Part shown: positions 61,101 through 64,000 of the stretch, piece by piece | Position numbering within the stretch: position 1 is the first letter of the stretch | Layout of the letters: the number at the start of each line of letters is the position of its first letter | NCBI RefSeq assembly: GCF_014905175.1 | Contig: NC_057793.1 | Coordinates: 9,300,001 to 9,364,000 of the forward strand | Origin: Aphidius gifuensis | Lineage: Eukaryota > Arthropoda > Insecta > Hymenoptera > Braconidae | DNA length: 64,000 nucleotides | Direction: 5' to 3' | The notes under the pieces: model-generated | The model's database searches: none | Told to the model about the DNA's origin: nothing | Seen by the model: the letters and a program-made list of their open reading frames with translations, nothing else | Program-made: the position numbers and the translations under genes

Positions 61101-63666
61101 TTTAGGATTGTTTTTATTTTCTTTCGTTTTCACTGAATTAAAAAGTACAAGATAAATCTCTAAGGGTTGTTTTTTTTTTTTTTTTTTTGTAAATGTATAT
61201 AAAAGAGGAGTTAAATAACGTGGATTGAAAAAACCTCAGATGGCCTAAGCAATTTCAATTTTTTTTTTTATTTAATTTATTTTATGGACCGTATTTCACA
61301 ATCAAGAACAAACCGGCATACATGAGAATATAAATATATATAAGCTTTGTTTAACGAAGAAAAAGCAAATATAAAAAATTTTAAAAACTAAGTGAAAAAT
61401 AAAAGAAATTTTGCTGAGGGAAAACTTTTTTAACTCTAGAAATCAATTTGATTTTACAAAAAAAAAAAAACCAGTGGAAATAAAAATACGTAATTTATTG
61501 AGTTTGATATGACAAAAACTTGACAAACGTATAAGAAAATTAAAATAACTAATTTTAATATTAAAGTAAATTTTTTTTTATTTAAAGTTCACTTTAGTTT
61601 CAAGTGTTATGAATCAACTTGAATTCTTTGATAAATGCTCAACAATTTTACGACACTAAAAATGGAGCTAAAAAAAATTTCCGAGTTCAATCAAATTGTC
61701 AGGTGATTTAAATTGCTGATTTCCCAAGAGTCAAAAAAATAAAAAATATCGATAAAAATAATAATTGAAAATAAAAAATAAATAAATATATTTAATCACG
61801 AATTATTTAAAAAAAAATCAATACTATGGAAACTTTTGGCTCAAGATTGTTTGATATTTAATTTAAAAAAAAAAAAAATTAATAACAGATAAAAAAAAAA
61901 AAATAAAACAAATAATAATAAAAGTAAAATAAAAATTAAAAATAAATAAAATTTAAAATTGTTACCCGTCAGTTAATTCCAACAACAGATATCCCAAGAG
62001 AATTGAAAAAGAGCTTTTTATTTTTTTTTATTATAACCACAAAGTTTGAAAGAAAAAAAAAATTTTTTTTCACAAAGAAATGATCTAAAACTTAAATTGA
62101 CTTTTTTTTCTTATATTTATTTATTTTTTTTTTATTAAATATGTATTTCACTTGGTCTTTATTATAGCTTCATATGATTTCTTTTCTAACCAAATTATGC
62201 TTTTTTTTTTCGTTTATTTTAAAAAGTAAAAACAAAATAAATTAAGTTAACTAAAAGACAAGGATTTCCTTTTACTCGTCTAAATTAAATTAACCAATTT
62301 CGAGACGTTGAATTATATTGTTAGTATCGAGACTCAGATTGATGTATTTTTTTTGAGTCGATATTTAATTGAAATCCATATTAAACTTTCAAGATTTAAA
62401 TTATAATAATAAAATTAAATCTGTCTGAAATTTTTTAAATCTTTAATTAATTTTAAATCTCAATTTTTTTAAATAGACGTATCTCTGCGAGCTGTCCATG
62501 TTATACTGTAATTTAAATAAATTAATTAATAGTTCTAATTATATGGTTTTGAGTATGATTGCTATTCTTACTTTTCATTTATTTTTTCTATCAATTGATT
62601 CCGCCACGAATATAGGTATACTAATTTAAAAAAACTGTCGATAAAAGATGTGAAAAATAGATTTCAATTCTTTTGTTATGAAATGGTTTCTTTTATAGTA
62701 TGTGTCTCCTTACAGGGGCTGTGAGGAGTGGCGATATTTGCATTTTCTAGGCTGTCTAAAATAAACTTAAAAATATGATTTAATATTTTTCAATATCTCA
62801 CTCTTTACAGGGTCGTAGTATTCTTCTAAAATGTTCAATCGACATATTTTTCAAATGCTAATTTGCCCTTACCGAGTGTTAATTATTTGATATTTTTTTT
62901 TAATTCTAAATTGCAACATTAACTGTTCAATCTACAAAAAAATGAAACCCATAAATTTTCACATTTGAAAAATGTCTAACTTTATATATTTTTTTTTTCA
63001 ACTGCGTATAAAATTTTAATTACAAATACAAACATAAATGTATCCAGTTTATATATATATGATATTTTATCCAACGATTTATCTCAAATGACTATCGTCA
63101 TAAATTCTGTATCCTCAAGCTTCTTTATTTCATGATGAGGATAAACGTACAACACACATACATATATACTCTTCTAGAGTCCATATAATTTTGGAATATA
63201 CGCTTGTGAAATTTTCGTCTGCTGTATGAGATTATCGTAACACTCATGCTCAACGTAACAAGCCGTAAAGCTGTTCCATCCGATTTACTATGCTTTGGCA
63301 ACACCTGGACCTTTTAAAAACACTCGTACTAAATATATCATATTATAAGTAAGTGAGAATTAGGACAAAAAAAAAACATTTTTTTTTTTTTCAAATAAAT
63401 AAAATTAATTTGAGCAAAATTTTTTATTTTTTTTATTTTGTGAATAACTCAGAGCTTAAAAGCTTTTGAAAAGAAAAAAATGATTTTTTTCTTTTTCTTT
63501 ATCAAAAAGAAAAATTTATCAATTTTTTTTTTTTTTTTTTGAATAAAATTAACATTATTTTGTTTTGTTTTTTTTTTTTTTTGGTTTTTATTTAGTTAAT
63601 AATTTATAATTATGATTGTAAATGCAATGACATGATGAATAATTTAAATTTAAGTTGAATTTTTGT
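58111..63666. other. Intergenic, no gene recognised
   Basis: AT-rich DNA. Less biased islands lie at 59330-59600, 60360-60510, 60570-60680 and 63060-63320, but none gives a recognisable translation. At 62713 a CTCCTTACAG acceptor-like sequence precedes a short frame (GCEEWRYLHFLGCLK then stop). This is too little to call an exon. Confidence 0.45.
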
Positions 63667-64000
63667 TCAAATCAATAATAAAGTATAATTATTTTTCACA
63701 ATTTGTCGAGTGAGCTGATGGTTAAGTCGGCGAGAGCTCTGCCTACAGTGCTCTCGGTCTGGAGTTCAAAACCAGATTAAATAATTGGGAACTTTTTCTC
63801 ACAATCATCTTTTAAAAGTTTAGCGATGGAACACTGTTATGTAAATCATAACATTCTGGCGTGTTGGGCAAATATAATCTAACATAGAGCATGTGAACTA
63901 CGCACTTGGTCTACGCCAGAAAATATCTGCCTTAAACACCAGATACCTATAAAAGAAAAATATCTTTGAACAGATCGCAAACTGAAACACAGATCACAGA
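63667..64000 (+). repeat. tRNA-related SINE, copy 3 (runs to window edge)
   Basis: The A-box-like TGGTTAAGTCGG is at about 63719-63730 and the B-box-like GAGTTCAAAACC at 63762-63773. The body has AGCATGTGAACTACGCACTT and CCAGAAAATATCTGCCTTAA. Its shared 5' part begins TCAAATCAATAATAAAGTAT. This copy is outside the 6-10 kb duplication, so it defines the family as dispersed. The 3' end may lie beyond the window. Confidence 0.6.

Noticed and set aside
62714..62765. Possible small terminal exon after CTCCTTACAG
   Set aside because: It has only about 15 codons before a stop, with no partner exon and no recognisable motif.
1..64000. Integrated polydnavirus segment
   Set aside because: Such proviruses occur in parasitoid wasps, but I see no virus gene family and no segment-boundary direct repeats.

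Overview
The window is very AT-rich insect nuclear DNA, full of homopolymer A/T runs and decayed or miniature transposable elements. Two hymenoptaecin/attacin-like antimicrobial peptide genes and a stand-alone EEP-domain gene of a type I associate with parasitoid wasp and other arthropod genomes point to Hymenoptera, most likely a parasitoid wasp. That assignment is inference. No operons, rRNA, true tRNA gene or CRISPR array are visible.

Layout. 1-6.4 kb: gene-poor. 6.4-9.8 kb: a tandem segmental duplication. Each unit carries a tRNA-related SINE, the units are separated by a palindromic fold-back element, and the second unit is split by a TG...CA solo-LTR-like insertion with a 4-bp target duplication. 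9.8-20.5 kb: gene-free, with a TA-flanked inverted-repeat transposon, several small palindromic elements and TCTCCGA-rich blocks. 24.3-25.5 kb: an intact 402-codon gene of the endonuclease/exonuclease/phosphatase fold whose key catalytic positions look substituted. 25.5-31.5 kb: gene-poor.

31.6-53.8 kb, minus strand: a complete seven-coding-exon serotonin receptor gene of the 5-HT1A type. I assembled it by hand: the splice phases close exactly and give 391 residues. Intron 2 is about 15.2 kb and holds a complete antimicrobial-peptide gene at 40.1-40.6 kb on the same strand, plus a fold-back element and two copies of an unnamed repeat. Intron 6 holds a textbook MITE with an 8-bp target duplication.

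56.5-57.1 kb, plus strand: the paralogous antimicrobial-peptide gene, upstream of the receptor and in opposite orientation. Both peptide genes share a TATA box, an initiator, a short noncoding first exon, a small intron and an upstream motif, so whole transcription units were duplicated. A second conserved TATA/GATA-containing block sits near each peptide gene. 58-64 kb is gene-poor and ends in a third SINE copy.

The coding genes do not obviously act in one pathway. The most notable arrangement is the inducible-looking immune gene nested inside a neuronal receptor gene, with its inverted paralog flanking the receptor's 5' end.
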